From: Glandiceps talaboti
Taxonomy: Eukaryota; Hemichordata; Enteropneusta; Spengelidae
DNA: 64,000 nt
Assembly (NCBI RefSeq): GCF_964340395.1
Contig: NC_135551.1
Coordinates: 24,809,003-24,873,002, forward strand
Reading direction: 5' to 3'
Both the position numbers and the translations under genes were made by a program. Positions within the stretch are counted from its first letter, which is position 1; the number at the start of each line of letters is the position of its first letter. A model generated the notes under the pieces. It did no database searches, was not told the DNA's origin, and saw only the letters and a program-made list of their open reading frames with translations. Positions 23,259 to 36,658 of this stretch are shown piece by piece.

Positions 23259-23266
23259 CCTTTATA
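23259..23266 (-). promoter_or_regulatory. TATA box of receptor C
   Basis: The minus strand reads TATAAAGG, a canonical TATA box, about 100 bp upstream of the ATG at 23159. Confidence 0.5.
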
Positions 23267-23660
23267 GACAAGATGTGCGATTTGATTCCAAGATGCGATT
23301 GCATTGACTATTCCACCGACTTCAACCCATGATCACTTGCTTCATCAATTATACAGTAACGACCATTATCTACACACATCCATTAAAAGTGTCCATCCGA
23401 AACGAAAGAACTCACTAATATTGGGACTATAAACTCTGTTTCCCTTTACATTAATCTTTACAATTGATTAGATAAATCATCTTGTGTATGGGTTTAAATA
23501 AACACCGTAAAGCATATTTCTGAATGTTTCTAAATGGATCACAATTCGTGAGGCTGTAATGGTGTGTTTATTAACATTTCTCTCACGTTATAAGTTTGTC
23601 GTTCTCGTAATGAGATTATTGACCTGAAGAATGAGAAACCACCCCTGTCTTTTAAAATTC

Positions 23661-23749
23661 AGTCTCGGTTACCCAGACTCCCGCCGTTGGGGGGGGGGGT
23701 GCCTCGGCGGGTGTAGACATCAACGACGAGAGTCTGGGTAACCAAGACT
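23661..23749. repeat. Short inverted-repeat element
   Basis: Arms of 20 bp at 23661-23680 (AGTCTCGGTTACCCAGACTC) and 23730-23749 are complementary with one mismatch. They enclose a G-rich loop with a run of G at about 23690-23699. It could be a small MITE or solo hairpin. Confidence 0.55.
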
Positions 23750-24066
23750 AATCAGATGATACCCTGTGAATTAACGATTTTTAATAAAACTATGAATGTA
23801 AAACATGATAAAATGTGTTGGTTTCATTCACTTTCACTTGTCCCTTAAAAATAATTGTTTACCCGACCCAACCTAGTTTTTTTCTATAATTTAATCATTT
23901 CGTGTAATCATCTGACCATCACACGTACGTGCACGTACCCTTATTTTCATTGGTGGCGTCCTTCAAGCTTAAACCACGGTTTATAAATACCAGTAAATAC
24001 CACAATATCCTCATACACATAAACTGACATAAGGCCACTAGCATAGTTTCCTTCCTCTCGTTGAAT

Positions 24067-24067
<1 letters not shown>

Positions 24068-24157
<90 letters not shown>
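24068..24157. repeat. (AC)n microsatellite
   Basis: About 90 bp of uninterrupted AC repeat. Confidence 0.98.
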
Positions 24158-24158
<1 letters not shown>

Positions 24159-24747
24159 CATGGCACATATGCCGGTGCCTAGTCTGAAAGATTCTCCGTT
24201 TTGTACACTACTTTATCACTAGGTACTGCTACTGAGCTCAAGTTTATGGTTAACAGGAGCGCCATCAACGACGAATTGTTCAGTCTAACCGGCACTCACC
24301 AAAGAATTCACGCTTAGCCTAACAGACAAGGAGTCAAACATGTAAATTTACTTAATCCGATGTTTGAACTTATTAAATTCAAAGTTGGAACAAAATCTCA
24401 ACAAACTGGAAATCAATTTTAAAATATCTGAATCAAGTTACAAAGTCACTACAAATAACTGCATGTGAAAGTTCATCAAATCAAAATCTCATAATTTATT
24501 CTACACCTAGTGTGAACTGATCTCTTAGCATTAGTCTCTTATTACAAATTCTGTGAAAATCCATTTTTATGATGCAGCAAATGGGACCACAAATCAAAGC
24601 TATGTCCGTTTCAATGCAAAAGGAAGAAGGGGGCTGAAATGTATCGGATAATACCTGCACATAGCCGAGTAAATAGTGTTCATATTTTTTGATGAAATAT
24701 GCAAATAACGAAATGGTGGTAATCCTAACCAACATACAATTAACAAT

Positions 24748-26571
24748 CTATACATTGATTTCTGCATATATTACAGCGTCGTCTTTCTTCATCGCCTGAT
24801 CTGTATTTGGTCGCGACCGTTCATTTGAACTTGAAAGATCCAGATCAGCATAAGTGAGGCCCTCTATGTTCTTTTGAGAAATATCGTTCGTTTTTAAGTC
24901 ATCACGCCCCTGATTCTGGCCATCCTTGTCCTCACAGACTTCATCATATATTCTTTCCTTTGTCTTTGCTATATTATCAGCTATATTTTCATATTGCGTT
25001 TTTCCATTGTCTTCAGTTCTACCGTCGATCGGTTTGCCGGGACTATCAGCAACATTGTTACCATCGTCCGTTCCTGCTATGGCCTTCTTTTTGAACGGTT
25101 TGGCATATATTGGAATTTCCTTTGTTTCATCCTCCTCGCTTGACAATTTGTTATTGCCTTCCCCGTGTGGTTGTTGTAGTTTTAGCTCCAATTCGATAGA
25201 GGCAGTACTCACTGTGTTTCGACTTTCGTTCTGAAAAGCAACATTCACCGATGCGTATGCTGAAACAGCGTTTTCACCGCCATTGAATCCATGGTTGCCA
25301 TCTCTACTTGTTTCTAAGGGAATGTCTTTTTCTTTCGCTTCATCGCTGAATTTTGGCTGTGTCCTTCTACACTTTATAACATATATGAGAACGACAATTA
25401 AAACGATAACCACTGCAAACAGTATAACACATCCAACCACCACACCGGCAATAAGACCGACATTTCCCTTATCCCCTTGTCTGCCAGACACTCTGATAGT
25501 CGGACTTTTCTTGAGAGTGGCGCTTCCACGGCCCAAACCAACAGAGTTAATTACCGTACACATAACAGTGTATTCGCCATCCTTCCAGTTGCTAACGTTG
25601 AGGAATTTAAGAGTTGGGCCTACGATTTCAAATCTGCTATCGTTCGTTGCACTGGTACCGTTGACAAACCAAGACATTTGTGTTACTTGAGGGTTTGCAT
25701 TTATATTACAAGTGAATAACGCTTCGTCCGTGCCACTTGTTACATCAATATGACTTGGTTCTATCCTCACTATTGGCAGGTAGTGGATATCGAACGGTCC
25801 AAGTGTACAGCGTTGATCCGATGATAACGTGGGATGCTGAAGAGTGCATGTAAAATCTACAGTAACTGTATCCATCGGTATCACATACCAATCATAGTCA
25901 ATAAAGTACAACTCATCCGCGTTTTGTCCCGAGCTCGACGTACTCAAACGTTCACTTTCACCATCAGCATCACTATTCCATAACAAACTGACGGGTGGCA
26001 TACCTGGATCGGACAAGCACCTCAAAGTATAACTGTCCCCGGCCATCACAACTGTCACTGGATTCGTCATTTCAATTTCACCCGTCGGATTGGATATACT
26101 ACACCGTGGAAACTCCGGACGTGGCGTGGCGTAAATTGCGACTTCAGCGATTTGGGATGCACCATTGTCAACGATTACGTCATCTAATGACGTCACGGCG
26201 CACTGGTAATGACCTCTGTCCATTTCAACTGTTTGAACACTAACATGTAAAGCAAGAAGTTTGACTCCAATTCCAGTACCATAACTCAATAATATATATC
26301 TCTCACTATCCACAATATCACTTATGTTGCTCCGCAGGTTGAAATTATCACTAATAATTACGCCATTTTTGTACCATGATATTTTCTGGTCGAGCTCAAC
26401 AGACGAGACTTCGCATTCCAGTAGCAACAGATCAAGTAGGTTACTTTCATATTCAACAGTTATGTTTTGGTCTTCTGGTTCCTGTATAAATTCAATAGCA
26501 GAACTCCTACGAGCAATCGTTAGAGCACATAATATCACCAGTACCGTTACCGGTGGCCACTTCGGTTCCAT
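24748..26571 (-). CDS. Three-Ig type I receptor with ITIM-like tail (receptor D)
   Basis: A single ORF of 607 residues. The signal peptide is at about 1-25. Ig domain 1 has Cys53/Cys124 with WYKNG, domain 2 Cys185/Cys242 and domain 3 Cys288/Cys338. The short stalk leads to a TM helix at about 371-399 and a CRR anchor. Tail tyrosines are 439 (SAYASV), 489 (PIYAKP followed by FKKK), 527 (TQYENI, a Grb2-type YxN site), 542 (RIYDEV), 574 (LTYADL) and 602 (VIYAEI), the last two being ITIM matches near the C-terminus. The segment NTVSTASIELEL parallels STVSTASVAVEL of receptor A, so A and D form one subgroup and B and C another. Coding DNA is intronless; the function is inferred as for A. Confidence 0.92.
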   Translation of the reverse strand: MEPKWPPVTVLVILCALTIARRSSAIEFIQEPEDQNITVEYESNLLDLLLLECEVSSVELDQKISWYKNGVIISDNFNLRSNISDIVDSERYILLSYGTGIGVKLLALHVSVQTVEMDRGHYQCAVTSLDDVIVDNGASQIAEVAIYATPRPEFPRCSISNPTGEIEMTNPVTVVMAGDSYTLRCLSDPGMPPVSLLWNSDADGESERLSTSSSGQNADELYFIDYDWYVIPMDTVTVDFTCTLQHPTLSSDQRCTLGPFDIHYLPIVRIEPSHIDVTSGTDEALFTCNINANPQVTQMSWFVNGTSATNDSRFEIVGPTLKFLNVSNWKDGEYTVMCTVINSVGLGRGSATLKKSPTIRVSGRQGDKGNVGLIAGVVVGCVILFAVVIVLIVVLIYVIKCRRTQPKFSDEAKEKDIPLETSRDGNHGFNGGENAVSAYASVNVAFQNESRNTVSTASIELELKLQQPHGEGNNKLSSEEDETKEIPIYAKPFKKKAIAGTDDGNNVADSPGKPIDGRTEDNGKTQYENIADNIAKTKERIYDEVCEDKDGQNQGRDDLKTNDISQKNIEGLTYADLDLSSSNERSRPNTDQAMKKDDAVIYAEINV

Positions 26572-26680
26572 GTTTTAAGTCGATGTGTCTACGCCTTGGC
26601 GACTCCACCCAAAATAACTTTCACCTGTCCCGGTTTACTCTTGATTCCGATTTTGTCTTCGTCACGTTCGCCTACTTGTT

Positions 26681-26690
26681 GTTTTTTTAT
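26681..26690 (-). promoter_or_regulatory. TATA-like element of receptor D
   Basis: The minus strand reads ATAAAAAAAC preceded by GC, about 110 bp upstream of the ATG at 26571. It is a weaker match than in the three paralogues but similarly placed. Confidence 0.3.
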
Positions 26691-27327
26691 GCGACAGAGG
26701 AACTGTTTTACAGTACAACATGGTGACTCATATCACACGTACGTACTTCCCACTAGGTGTTGTATCTCACAGGCAGGGACACTAGTAGTACTCGATAGAC
26801 ATTGGAGACGCATAAACAACAAATTGACCGGATACAGCGGAGAACGCAAGGCTATTGTTGTACATAATGTGTTGAATACAAAGCCATCTATTGACACGCA
26901 AACTACTTAAGGTGAAAGGTCACGGTAACGCTCATGAATACATGGATGTATTAGGGGAAACTCACATCCATATCCATGCTATTTACAGCTACTGACTTCA
27001 ACCTTGGAGGAATTTTACTGAATCAGTATAATTTCTCCAAGCTTCAACTGTTTTACATTCTCGCAAAATCAAAGTTGACATTTCTTCCGCGAAAGTGCGG
27101 CTTGGACTGTGCCGTAAAAGAGATTATGGTTTACGACGATAGGCACCGGTACCTTGGGAGAATAATATTTTTTTAGTCTCATAATCTTCAAATGTTTTGA
27201 TTTTTGTAATTCACTTTTGGTTCTTCAATGAAAATGTAGTCCGATCCTGTTACTAGTCATCTCCCTCCGATCTTACGCGTTAACCTTTGTCTATATGGTT
27301 CACTAATCCGTTTCACCGTCATTTCAC
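26691..27327. other. Intergenic, no gene recognised
   Basis: Spacer upstream of receptor D. A stretch near 27050-27150 resembles 8410-8550, downstream of receptor A, which may mark old duplication boundaries of the receptor units. Confidence 0.5.
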
Positions 27328-28740
27328 GATCACACAAAAGGACACGACTGTGTTCTTTTATTGTTTTGTTTTTTGATTTAATGAAAAAAGCCCGGAGACT
27401 TGAGAAACTTGGCTAGACTCATTGTAAAGTATATGCAGTGCGCCCTCCCCGGAGTGACGTAAAAACATCTTTAAATTATTTTTAGAAATGTAGTCTCGCT
27501 GCCTGACTCGGGAGGGACTTTACAGAGCTAAGGGTCGTTAGTACCGGGTTTGAGAAAAGTTCATTTTCACATAAAAAAAAAATATAAAAAAGATGGGATG
27601 GGGGGGGGGGGGGATTAAGGGAATAATCCACACTAACACATGTCAATTCCTTATTTTTATATTACTTTTTTTTAAAGGAGGCTTTTCGAAGTTTTTTTAT
27701 GGGATATCGTATGATATCCAGATAATACAACGTGTAATACGTGTACAAGTACATTTCAACAAGAAAGTTGGGCCATGATGCCATGATACTACGTCCAAGT
27801 TCTACCAAGCAAAAAAGGTGTAATTCTATTGTTATGCAAATATATAACAAGGGCAATCCAATCTACCACATCAACGGTCGTAAAATAGTTAGGATTTCTG
27901 TACTCAGTTTTTTGTAAAATAAAGGCTTCAAAATATTTAAGATATATCTCCTGTAAGATTATGAGCGATTACCATCTACCAATAAAAGAACTGCTATAAT
28001 TGACGCGTCGTATTAGTTTTGTTTGTGAAACCGCACTAAGTCTTTTATGTCATTCGAACTACCCATTTTTAATATTCCGTCTTTTCTTTATGCACACTCT
28101 TGCTTCTCTGCAAAACGTACAAATCTTTCGCCTTTTACTAAAGATTTCCGTGCAGATGAGCAGCTAACGAGTATTGACAATTTTTGAATGCCCCACATAG
28201 TGGGGTGATAATTAATTAAATATTAGAAACACATTCTTCTCTTTCTGACAAGAAAACTCTTAATTCATGCACACTGTATGTTGTGTTATTGCAACATATC
28301 AAGGAATGTATATAGTATGTTGTCATGTTGCAAGATATCTAGGAATGTTTAGAATGATAGGTCTACATTTTGAAATATGTCATGTAAAACATAGTACGGT
28401 ATGTTATCATGTTAAACATACTAGTATCAAATACTATAGGGTATGTTATCATGTTCAACATATCAAACACTATGTAATAGGGTATGTTTTACTGTTGACA
28501 TATATGACTGATGGCCCATGGCCTCACAATGGATGGTGGGGCACACAGAAGTTATTTTTATGAATGATGTAGTGTATATTAAAGATGTATTTTCATGGGT
28601 GATAGCAAGTGAAAATACAGTAGAACACACCACGTCACATAATAGGTTATGGTATCATGTTGAATATAAGTAATATATAGTAAGGTATGTTATTGTAATA
28701 ATACATTGTTGTACCATGACCAAGGGTTCTCATTACTTCC
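27328..28740. repeat. Segmental duplication, copy 1 (modules a-b-c-e)
   Basis: First copy of a rearranged non-coding segment. Module a (27328-27471, with CACAAAAGGACACG and CCCCGGAGTGACGTAAAAA) is followed by a shortened module b, and by module c (27575-28237, with GATATCCAGATAATAC and CCCCACATAGTGGGG). Module e (28246-28740, with GCAACATATCAAGGAATGTA) follows. Module d, present in the later copies, is absent. No coding gene was recognised. Confidence 0.8.
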
Positions 28741-28781
28741 TTCCTTTCCTGAACTAAGGCTCAGACCACTCCCAATCACAC

Positions 28782-30354
28782 AAAAGGACACGGCTGTATA
28801 GTTTTATTGTTTCAATTATTTTTTTTAGTAAAGAAAGCCGAGACTTGAGAGAGTTACTAGACTTTGACGGCTTGCTAAAGAATATGAAGTGCGCCCTCCC
28901 CGGAGTGACGTAAAAAACAACATCCTAAAATATGTCTTTAAAAAAAGTGTTTTTTTGTACGTACAGGCAATCTAGTCTCGTTGTCAGACTCGTGACTATA
29001 AGTCCCCACTTCTCACGTCTTCGCCGCTCGGAGCGCGCTTCGGGGGGAATGGGGGAGGGGGAGGTGCACAGCGCCAGCCATTTGTAAATGGAAAAAAAAA
29101 ACATAAACGTGATTGTGAAAATCGTTTGGTTGTAATAGAAACCAGCTGCATGGACGTCTATATAGATCAAACATAATCTACACACCCTCCCTATCCCTGT
29201 ATCCGAGTCTTAGTTAATACCGGGTTTGAGAAATGTTCATTTTCACATATTTGCTATGAAAAACAATATGTAGGGGTGGGGGGGGGATTCAGGAATGATC
29301 TACACTGACATGTCTATTCATTATTTTCATTTTCATTTTTTAAGGCGATTTTTTTGTATTTTGGTGTGATATCGCATGATATCCAGATAATACGTGTACA
29401 AGCACATTTCAACAAGAAAGTTGGACCATGATGTCAGTCAATGTCAGTTTTTATCACGTGGGTGATACGTCCATGTTTTACCCAGCAAAAAAAGGTGTAA
29501 TTCTATTGTTATGCAAATATATTACAAAAGCTTTCCTTCTCTCAAAGCAATCCAATCTACCACATCAAGGGTCGTAAAATAGTTAGGATTTCTGTACTCA
29601 GTTTTTTTACATTCTTTCAATGATATAGACAATAAAGGCTTCAAAATATTTAAGATATATCTCTTGTAAGATTATGAGCGATTACCATCTACCAATAAAA
29701 GAACTGCTATAATTGAAGCGTCGAATTAGTTTTGTTTGTAAACCGCACTAAGTCTTTTATGTCATTCGAACCACCCATTTTCATTAATCTTTCTTTTCTT
29801 TATGCACACTCTTGCTTCTCTGCAAAACGTACAAATCTTTCGCCTTTTACTAAAGATTTCCGTGCAGAGGAGCAGCTAACGAGTATTGACAATTTTTGAA
29901 TGCCCCACATAGTGGGGTGATAATTAATTAAATATTAGAATCACATTCTTCTCTTTCTGACAGTTTCTGTTGATACTCATTGCGTCATTAACTATGTGGA
30001 TGTTATATGACTTATATGTAAGATAGACACACAAACTAATAAAACTACTATACAAGCTATTGAATTGACGTTTAGAAAGGTGGTACTTTTAAGACCACCA
30101 ATATCTTGCAGTGTACGTTTTTTGCGAATTTCCAATAATTACACGATCTTGATCACAGATTTGTTAGCTTCGTACAACAGGGGACAGTACTATCACTCAC
30201 GGCTACTTGTGTAATCTGCCACTTTTTACAACAGTTTAAGTAAACCGAGACCGCGATAGCAACATACACTTCTCTCATTCACACTTATAACATAGGGTCA
30301 AGATTATGACTAGGACTAATCCACATTCATACACACAGCGAGACAGACAATAAG

Positions 30355-30395
<41 letters not shown>

Positions 30396-30476
30396 AACAA
30401 GCAAGCACATACATTTAGACACACACATACATACATACATACATACATACATACATACATACATACATACATACAT

Positions 30477-30513
<37 letters not shown>

Positions 30514-30615
30514 TGCAGGTAGGCACAGTATAGACAGAGACATACATACATACATACATACATACATACATGCATACATACATACATACACATACACACA
30601 TACATACATACATAC

Positions 30616-30646
<31 letters not shown>

Positions 30647-32140
30647 CATACATACACACACACACATACATACATACATACATACATACACATATACACA
30701 CATACATACATACATACATACATACATACATACATACATACATACATACATACATACATTCATACATTTATGCATACAAAGACAGAGACACACATACACA
30801 CACATACATACATACATACATACATACATACATACATACATACATACATACATACATACATACATACATACATACATACATACATCCATGGATACAAAGA
30901 CAGACAAACCACACACACACATGCACATACACAATCTCTGTTTTGAAGAGAAGACTGAAAGGATTTGACAATAAACATAATTTGAAAGATATACAAAATA
31001 ATTTACTTCACTCAAAATAACATCTGTTGGACGGTAAAGGGTGAAAACATCAATATGTACAATTTAGCTATTACATTTTATACAAAAGATACACTTTCAC
31101 AATCCATTTCATAATACAAATTAAGTACCACATAATTTTTACATCAAATCTGATCTGCTTGATATATTAAAGTTTATATATGTTCCATACTGTAGAGTCA
31201 AATGTAGAAGTCTTCATGGTGGGTTAAAAGACAGTGTGTGCAATAAAATAACTAAGAAATAAATAGTGCACCATTCATCAGTACCTTCATAATATAATGG
31301 AAATACTGCCAATGGGGTTGTAGCACAACTGGTACAATATAGGCAATAAAAGATTCAACTTTTCAGATAGTTTGATTTGTAGGGCATCATTCTGTTTTGG
31401 TAAGTTTATTCATACCCATAGCTGTTAAAACCTTACATCACCAGACACTGTTGCTTTGGTTACTAAAAATGAATTCATTCTGTTTCTTCTGGATGACTTT
31501 TTAACTAAGTAGAAATGTCCCTATTTCTTGAATACAGTATCTAAATCTTTTCTATGATCTACAACCAGCTCCTTTTACTCTAGAATCATCTCTTCACTTA
31601 TTCTACCTTTATGAGAAATCAAAAGTTGTTCATGCAAATAAGTAAACCCCAACCCACTAACTTTATCATTGGGCAGAATCGCAGAATCCTGTGACTCATT
31701 AACAATGACATGGTGTTAATGACTGTGTGGGTGGCTTCTGTTGAATTTGAAATGTCACCTCAGGACCTCATTGAGTTAGAAGTAAAGAGAGCTCTTGAGA
31801 TTCGATGCCATGGATAGAATCTTGACTAGCCTCTTTTACCTTGAAGCTGTTATGTTTTCATACACCAATATGTTATTACTGATGTATTGCATTCTATCAT
31901 GTTCAACATATCAAACACTACCCAGGGCCTCGCAATGGATGGTGGGGCACACAGAAGTTATTTTTGTGAATGATGCAGTGTATATTACGGCTGTATTTTC
32001 ATGAGCGATAGCAAATGAAAATACAGTAGAAACACACCACATCACATAATAGGGTACGGTATCATGTTGAAGACATAGTAAGGTATGTTATGTTATGTTA
32101 TTGTAATAATGCATTGTTGTACCATGACCAAGGGTTCTTT
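28782..32140. repeat. Segmental duplication, copy 2 (modules a-b-c-d-e')
   Basis: Module a is at 28782-28925, b at 28968-29250, c at 29251-29939, d at 29940-31885 (containing the CATA/CA microsatellites) and a partial e at 31888-32140. By eye, c and d are very similar to 33531-36060. Apparent Cys/Val/Met/Tyr-rich frames on the minus strand come only from the microsatellite. Confidence 0.8.
30359..30895. repeat. CA and CATA microsatellite tract in module d
   Basis: Mosaic of CA dinucleotide and CATA tetranucleotide runs with short unique spacers. It corresponds to 34640-35052 in copy 3. Confidence 0.97.
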
Positions 32141-32710
32141 ATATTACTTTCCTGACCTAAGGCTCAGACCACTCCCGATCACACAAAAGGACACGGCTGT
32201 ATTGTTTTATGGTTTTAATTATTTTTAGTAAAGAAAGCCGATTCTTGAGAGAGCTACTGGACTGTGAAGTCTTGCTAAAGAACATGAAGTGCGCCCTCCC
32301 CGGAGTGACGTAAAAACGACACCCTAAAGCTTTTTGTACGTACAGGCAATCTCGTCTCGCTCTCAGACTCGTGACTATAAGTCCTCACTTCTCGCGGCTT
32401 CACCGCTCGGAGCGCGCTTCTGGGGGAATGGGGGAGGGGGAGGTGCACAGCGCCAGCCATTTGTAAATGGAAAAAAAACATAAATGTGATTGTCAAAATC
32501 GTTTCGTTGTAATAGAAACCAGCTTCAAAATATTTAAGATATATCTCTTGTAAGATTATGAGCGATTACCATCTACCAATAAAAGAACTGCTATAATTTA
32601 TGCGTCGTATTAGTTTTGTTTGTAAACCGCACTAAGTCTTTTATATCATTCGAACTACCCATTTTCAATATTCCTTCGTTTCTTTATACACACTCTTGCC
32701 TTTCTGCAAA

Positions 32711-33190
32711 ACGTTTCGTTGACTGTACTGAAAATGAAAACACACAATTGACACCTGGACAGCGGCAGAACGACGACAACGGAATGGACCACAAAGACAC
32801 GACATGTAGCCAAAAAAGACCGGTTTCCACTGATTCTGACGAGCATGGCGACGACTCGAAACGCGTCTGCCCAGACTTTACCTCTGATAATGATCTCGTC
32901 TGAGCCGTCCCGGTACCCGGACTTCGGCTGTAACGGTCGATAATCCTCCTCTCCAGTCCAATCCGTGTCCGTCGGAGGAAAAAGTTCAGTCCCTTGCACG
33001 TTCATCCACAGGGGACCAAGGAACAGTGTGACTAACATAACAAAATAAAACAAACAAATAAATAAATAAATAAATAAATAAACTATCAAATAAATGACAA
33101 ATGAACAAGCAAACGAACGACAAGTATAGGGACAAATAAAATAATTAAATAAACCAACAAATAAACAGATACTCGTGGGGGTATACTAGA
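32711..33190. other. Insert with short ORF fragment and (AAAT)n tail
   Basis: This segment is not shared with copies 1 and 2. Its first part extends an open frame to a stop near 32903 with hydrophilic residues (MDHKDTTCSQKRPV, then DSDEHGDDSK). It is followed by an AAAT-rich tail at about 33055-33170. The layout resembles a truncated LINE or SINE insertion, but no domain was recognised. Confidence 0.3.
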
Positions 33191-34639
33191 TATGTTTTTT
33201 GTACCCATCAGTATAAAAAAAATGACCCAGGAACGGTGTGACAAACAAACCAAAACAGTTAGATCCGTAAAGTCCCGACTTCTCGCGGCTTCGCCGCTTG
33301 GAGCGCTGGGGGGGGGGGGGGAGGGGGAGTGGTGAGGGGGAGGTGCACAGCGCCTCCCATTTGTAAATGGAAAAACACATAAATGTGATTATTGTCAAAG
33401 TCATTTCGTTGCAATAGAAACCAGCTGCATGGACGTCTATATAGATCAAACATAATCTACACACCCTCCCTATACCTGTATCCGAGTCTTCGTTATTACC
33501 GGGTTTGAGAAATGTTCATTTTCACATATTTGCTATGAAAAAAATATGTATGAGTGGGAGGTGGGGGGTGGGGGTGGGTTAGGGAATGATCAGCACTAAC
33601 ATGTGCCTATTCATTGTTTTTATTTTCATTTTTTAAAGGAGAATTTTTCAGTATTTGAGTGGGATATCGCATGATATCCAGATAATACGTGTACAAGTAT
33701 ATTTCAACAAGAAAGTTGGGCCATGATGTCAGTCAATCTCAGTTTTTACCAAGTGGGTGATACGTGTAAAAAAGGTGTAATTTTATTGTTATGCAAATAT
33801 ATAACAAAGGCTTTCCTTCTCTCAAAGCAATCTAATCTACCATATCAAGGGTTGTAAAATAGTTAGGATTTCTGTACTCAGTCTTTTTACATTCTGTTAA
33901 TGATATAGATAATAAAGGCTTCAAAATATTTAAGATATATCTCCTGTAAGATTATGAGCGATTACCATCTACCAATAAAAGAACTGCTATGATTGATGCG
34001 TCGTATTAGTTTTGTTTGTAAACCGCACTAAGTCTTTTATGTCATTCGAACTACCCATTTTCAATATTCCTTCTTTTCTTTATGCACACTCTTGCTTCTC
34101 TGCAAAACGTACAAATCTTTCGCCTTTTACTAAAGATTTCCGTGCAGAGGAGCAGCTAACGAGTATTGACAATTTTTGAATGCCCCACATAGTGGGGTGA
34201 TAATTAATTAAATATTAGAATCACATTCTTCTCTTTCTGACAGTTTCTGTTGATACTCATTGCGTCATTAACTATGTGGATGTTATATGACTTATATGTA
34301 AGATAGACACACAAACTAATAAAAACTATTATACAAGCTATTGAATTGACGTTTAGAAAGGTGGCACTTATAAGACCACCAATATCTTGCAGTGTATGTT
34401 TTTTGCGAATTTCCAATATTTACACGATCTTGATCACAGATTGGTTAGCTTCGTACAACAGGGGGCAGTACTATCACTCACGGCTACTTGTGTAATCTGC
34501 CACTTTTTACAACAGTTTAAGCAAACCGAGACCACGATAACAACATACACTTCTCTCATTCACACTTATAACATAGGGTCACGATTATGACTAGGACTAA
34601 TCCACATTCATACACACAGCGAGAGAGACAATAAGTCAC

Positions 34640-34728
34640 AAACACACACACACACAAACAAGCACATACATTTAGACACAGACACAGACACACACATACA
34701 TACATACATACATACATACATACATACA

Positions 34729-34764
<36 letters not shown>

Positions 34765-35007
34765 CACACATGCAGGTAGGCACAGTATAGACAGAGACAT
34801 ACATACATACATACATACATACATACATACATGCATGCATACATACATACACATATACACACATACATACATACATACATACATACATACACACATACAT
34901 ACATACATACATACATACATACATACATACATACATACATACATACATACATACATACAAACATACAAACATATATATATACATCCATGGATACAGACAG
35001 AGACAAA

Positions 35008-35052
<45 letters not shown>
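34640..35052. repeat. CA and CATA microsatellite tract, second copy
   Basis: Counterpart of 30359-30895 in copy 3, with different run lengths, as expected from slippage after duplication. Confidence 0.97.
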
Positions 35053-35056
<4 letters not shown>

Positions 35057-36658
35057 CACATACACAATCTCTATTTTGAAGAGAAGACTGAAAGGATTTG
35101 ACAATAAACACAATTTGAAAGATATACAAAATAATTTATTTCACTCAAAATAACATCTGTTGGACGGTAAAGGGTGAAAACATCAATATGTACAATTTAG
35201 GTATTACATTTTATACAAAAGATACACTTTCATAATCCATTTCATAATACAAATTAAGTACCACATAATTTTTACATCAAATCTGATCTGCTTGATATAT
35301 TAAAGTTTATATATGTTCCATACTGTAGAGTCAAATGTAGAAGTCTTCATGGTGGGTTAAAAGACAATGTGTGCAATAAAATAACTAAGAAATAAATAGT
35401 GCACCATTCATCATTACCTTCTTAATATAATGGAAATACTGCCAATGGGGTTGTAGCACAACTGGTACAGTATACGCAATTAAAGATTCAACTTTTCAAA
35501 GAGTTTGATTTGTAGGGCATCATTCTGTTTTGGTAAGTTTATTCATACCCATAGCTGTTAAAACCTTACACCACAATACACTGTTGCTTTGGTTACTAAA
35601 AATGAATTTATTCTGTTTCTTCTGGTTGACTTTTTCACTAAGTAGAAAATGTCCCAATTTCCTGAATATCTAAATCTTTTCTATGATCTACAACCAGCTC
35701 CTTTTAGTCTATCATCTCTTCACTTATTCTACCTTTATGAGAAATCAAAAGTTGTTCATACAAATGAGTAAACCCCAACCCTTAGACTGATGTCAACAAT
35801 GTACCATTCCTGATCTGACAAATGTACCATATTTGTATATCGCTTAACTGTCCCAATAAACACTATCATTGGGCAGAATTCTGATTGATTTACAAACACA
35901 TAGTGTTAATCTACTGTTGAATTTGAAATTTCATCTCAGGACCTCGTTGAGTTAGAAGTAAAGAGAGATCTCGAGATTCGATGCCATGGATAGAATCTTG
36001 ACTAGCCACTTTTACCTTGAAGCCATTATGTTTTCATACACCAATATATTATTACTGATGTATTGCAGTCTGTCATAATGTGCCAACATAAAACTACAAA
36101 AATGTTCTTTGAGAGAAAACTCTTAATTTAGGCACACTATTCTGTCTTATGAAATTGAATCATGCTGTCAAAGTCAAACGGTATGTTGTCTTATTGCAAT
36201 ATATCAAGGAATGTATATATTATGTTGTCATGTTGCAACATATCTAGGAATGTTTAGAATGATAGGTCTACATTTTGAAATGTGTCAGGTAAAACATAGG
36301 GTATGTTATCATGTTAAACATACTAGTATGAAATACTATGTAATAGGATATGTTATCATGTTCAACATATCAAATACTATAGAGTATGTTATCATGTTCA
36401 ACATATCAAACCCTATGTAATATAGGGTATGTTATCCTGTTGACAAATACATGACTGAACCCCATGGCCTCACAGTGCATGGTGGGGCGTACAGAAACTA
36501 TATTTGTGAATGATGTAGTCTATATTAAGGCTGTATTTTCATGAGCGATAGCAAGCAAAAATACAGAACACACCACATCAAATAAAAGGGTATGGTATCA
36601 TGTTGAAGATAAGTAATGCATCTTTAGGTATGTTATGTTATTGTAATAATACATTGTT

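Larger units (their letters stand above)
23160..24747. other. Intergenic between receptors C and D
   Basis: Beyond the TATA box it holds a small inverted-repeat element (23661-23749) and a CA microsatellite (24068-24157). The frame at 24496-24735 has no recognisable domain and was not called. Confidence 0.6.

Noticed and set aside
24496-24735. 79-residue minus-strand ORF
   Set aside because: Hydrophobic composition but no signal, domain or paralogue; probably chance in AT-rich DNA.
26976-27176. 66-residue ORF upstream of receptor D
   Set aside because: No domain, and the similar sequence near 8410-8550 does not preserve the frame.
30275-31015. Long Cys/Val/Met/Tyr or His/Thr/Ile open frames (also 34556-35113)
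   Set aside because: They are pure translations of CATA and CA microsatellites in several frames on both strands; there is no start context, domain or splice evidence.
32616-32903. 95-residue ORF as a gene
   Set aside because: Its first half is module c sequence shared with non-coding copies; only the second half belongs to the insert, so it is a chance fusion of frames.
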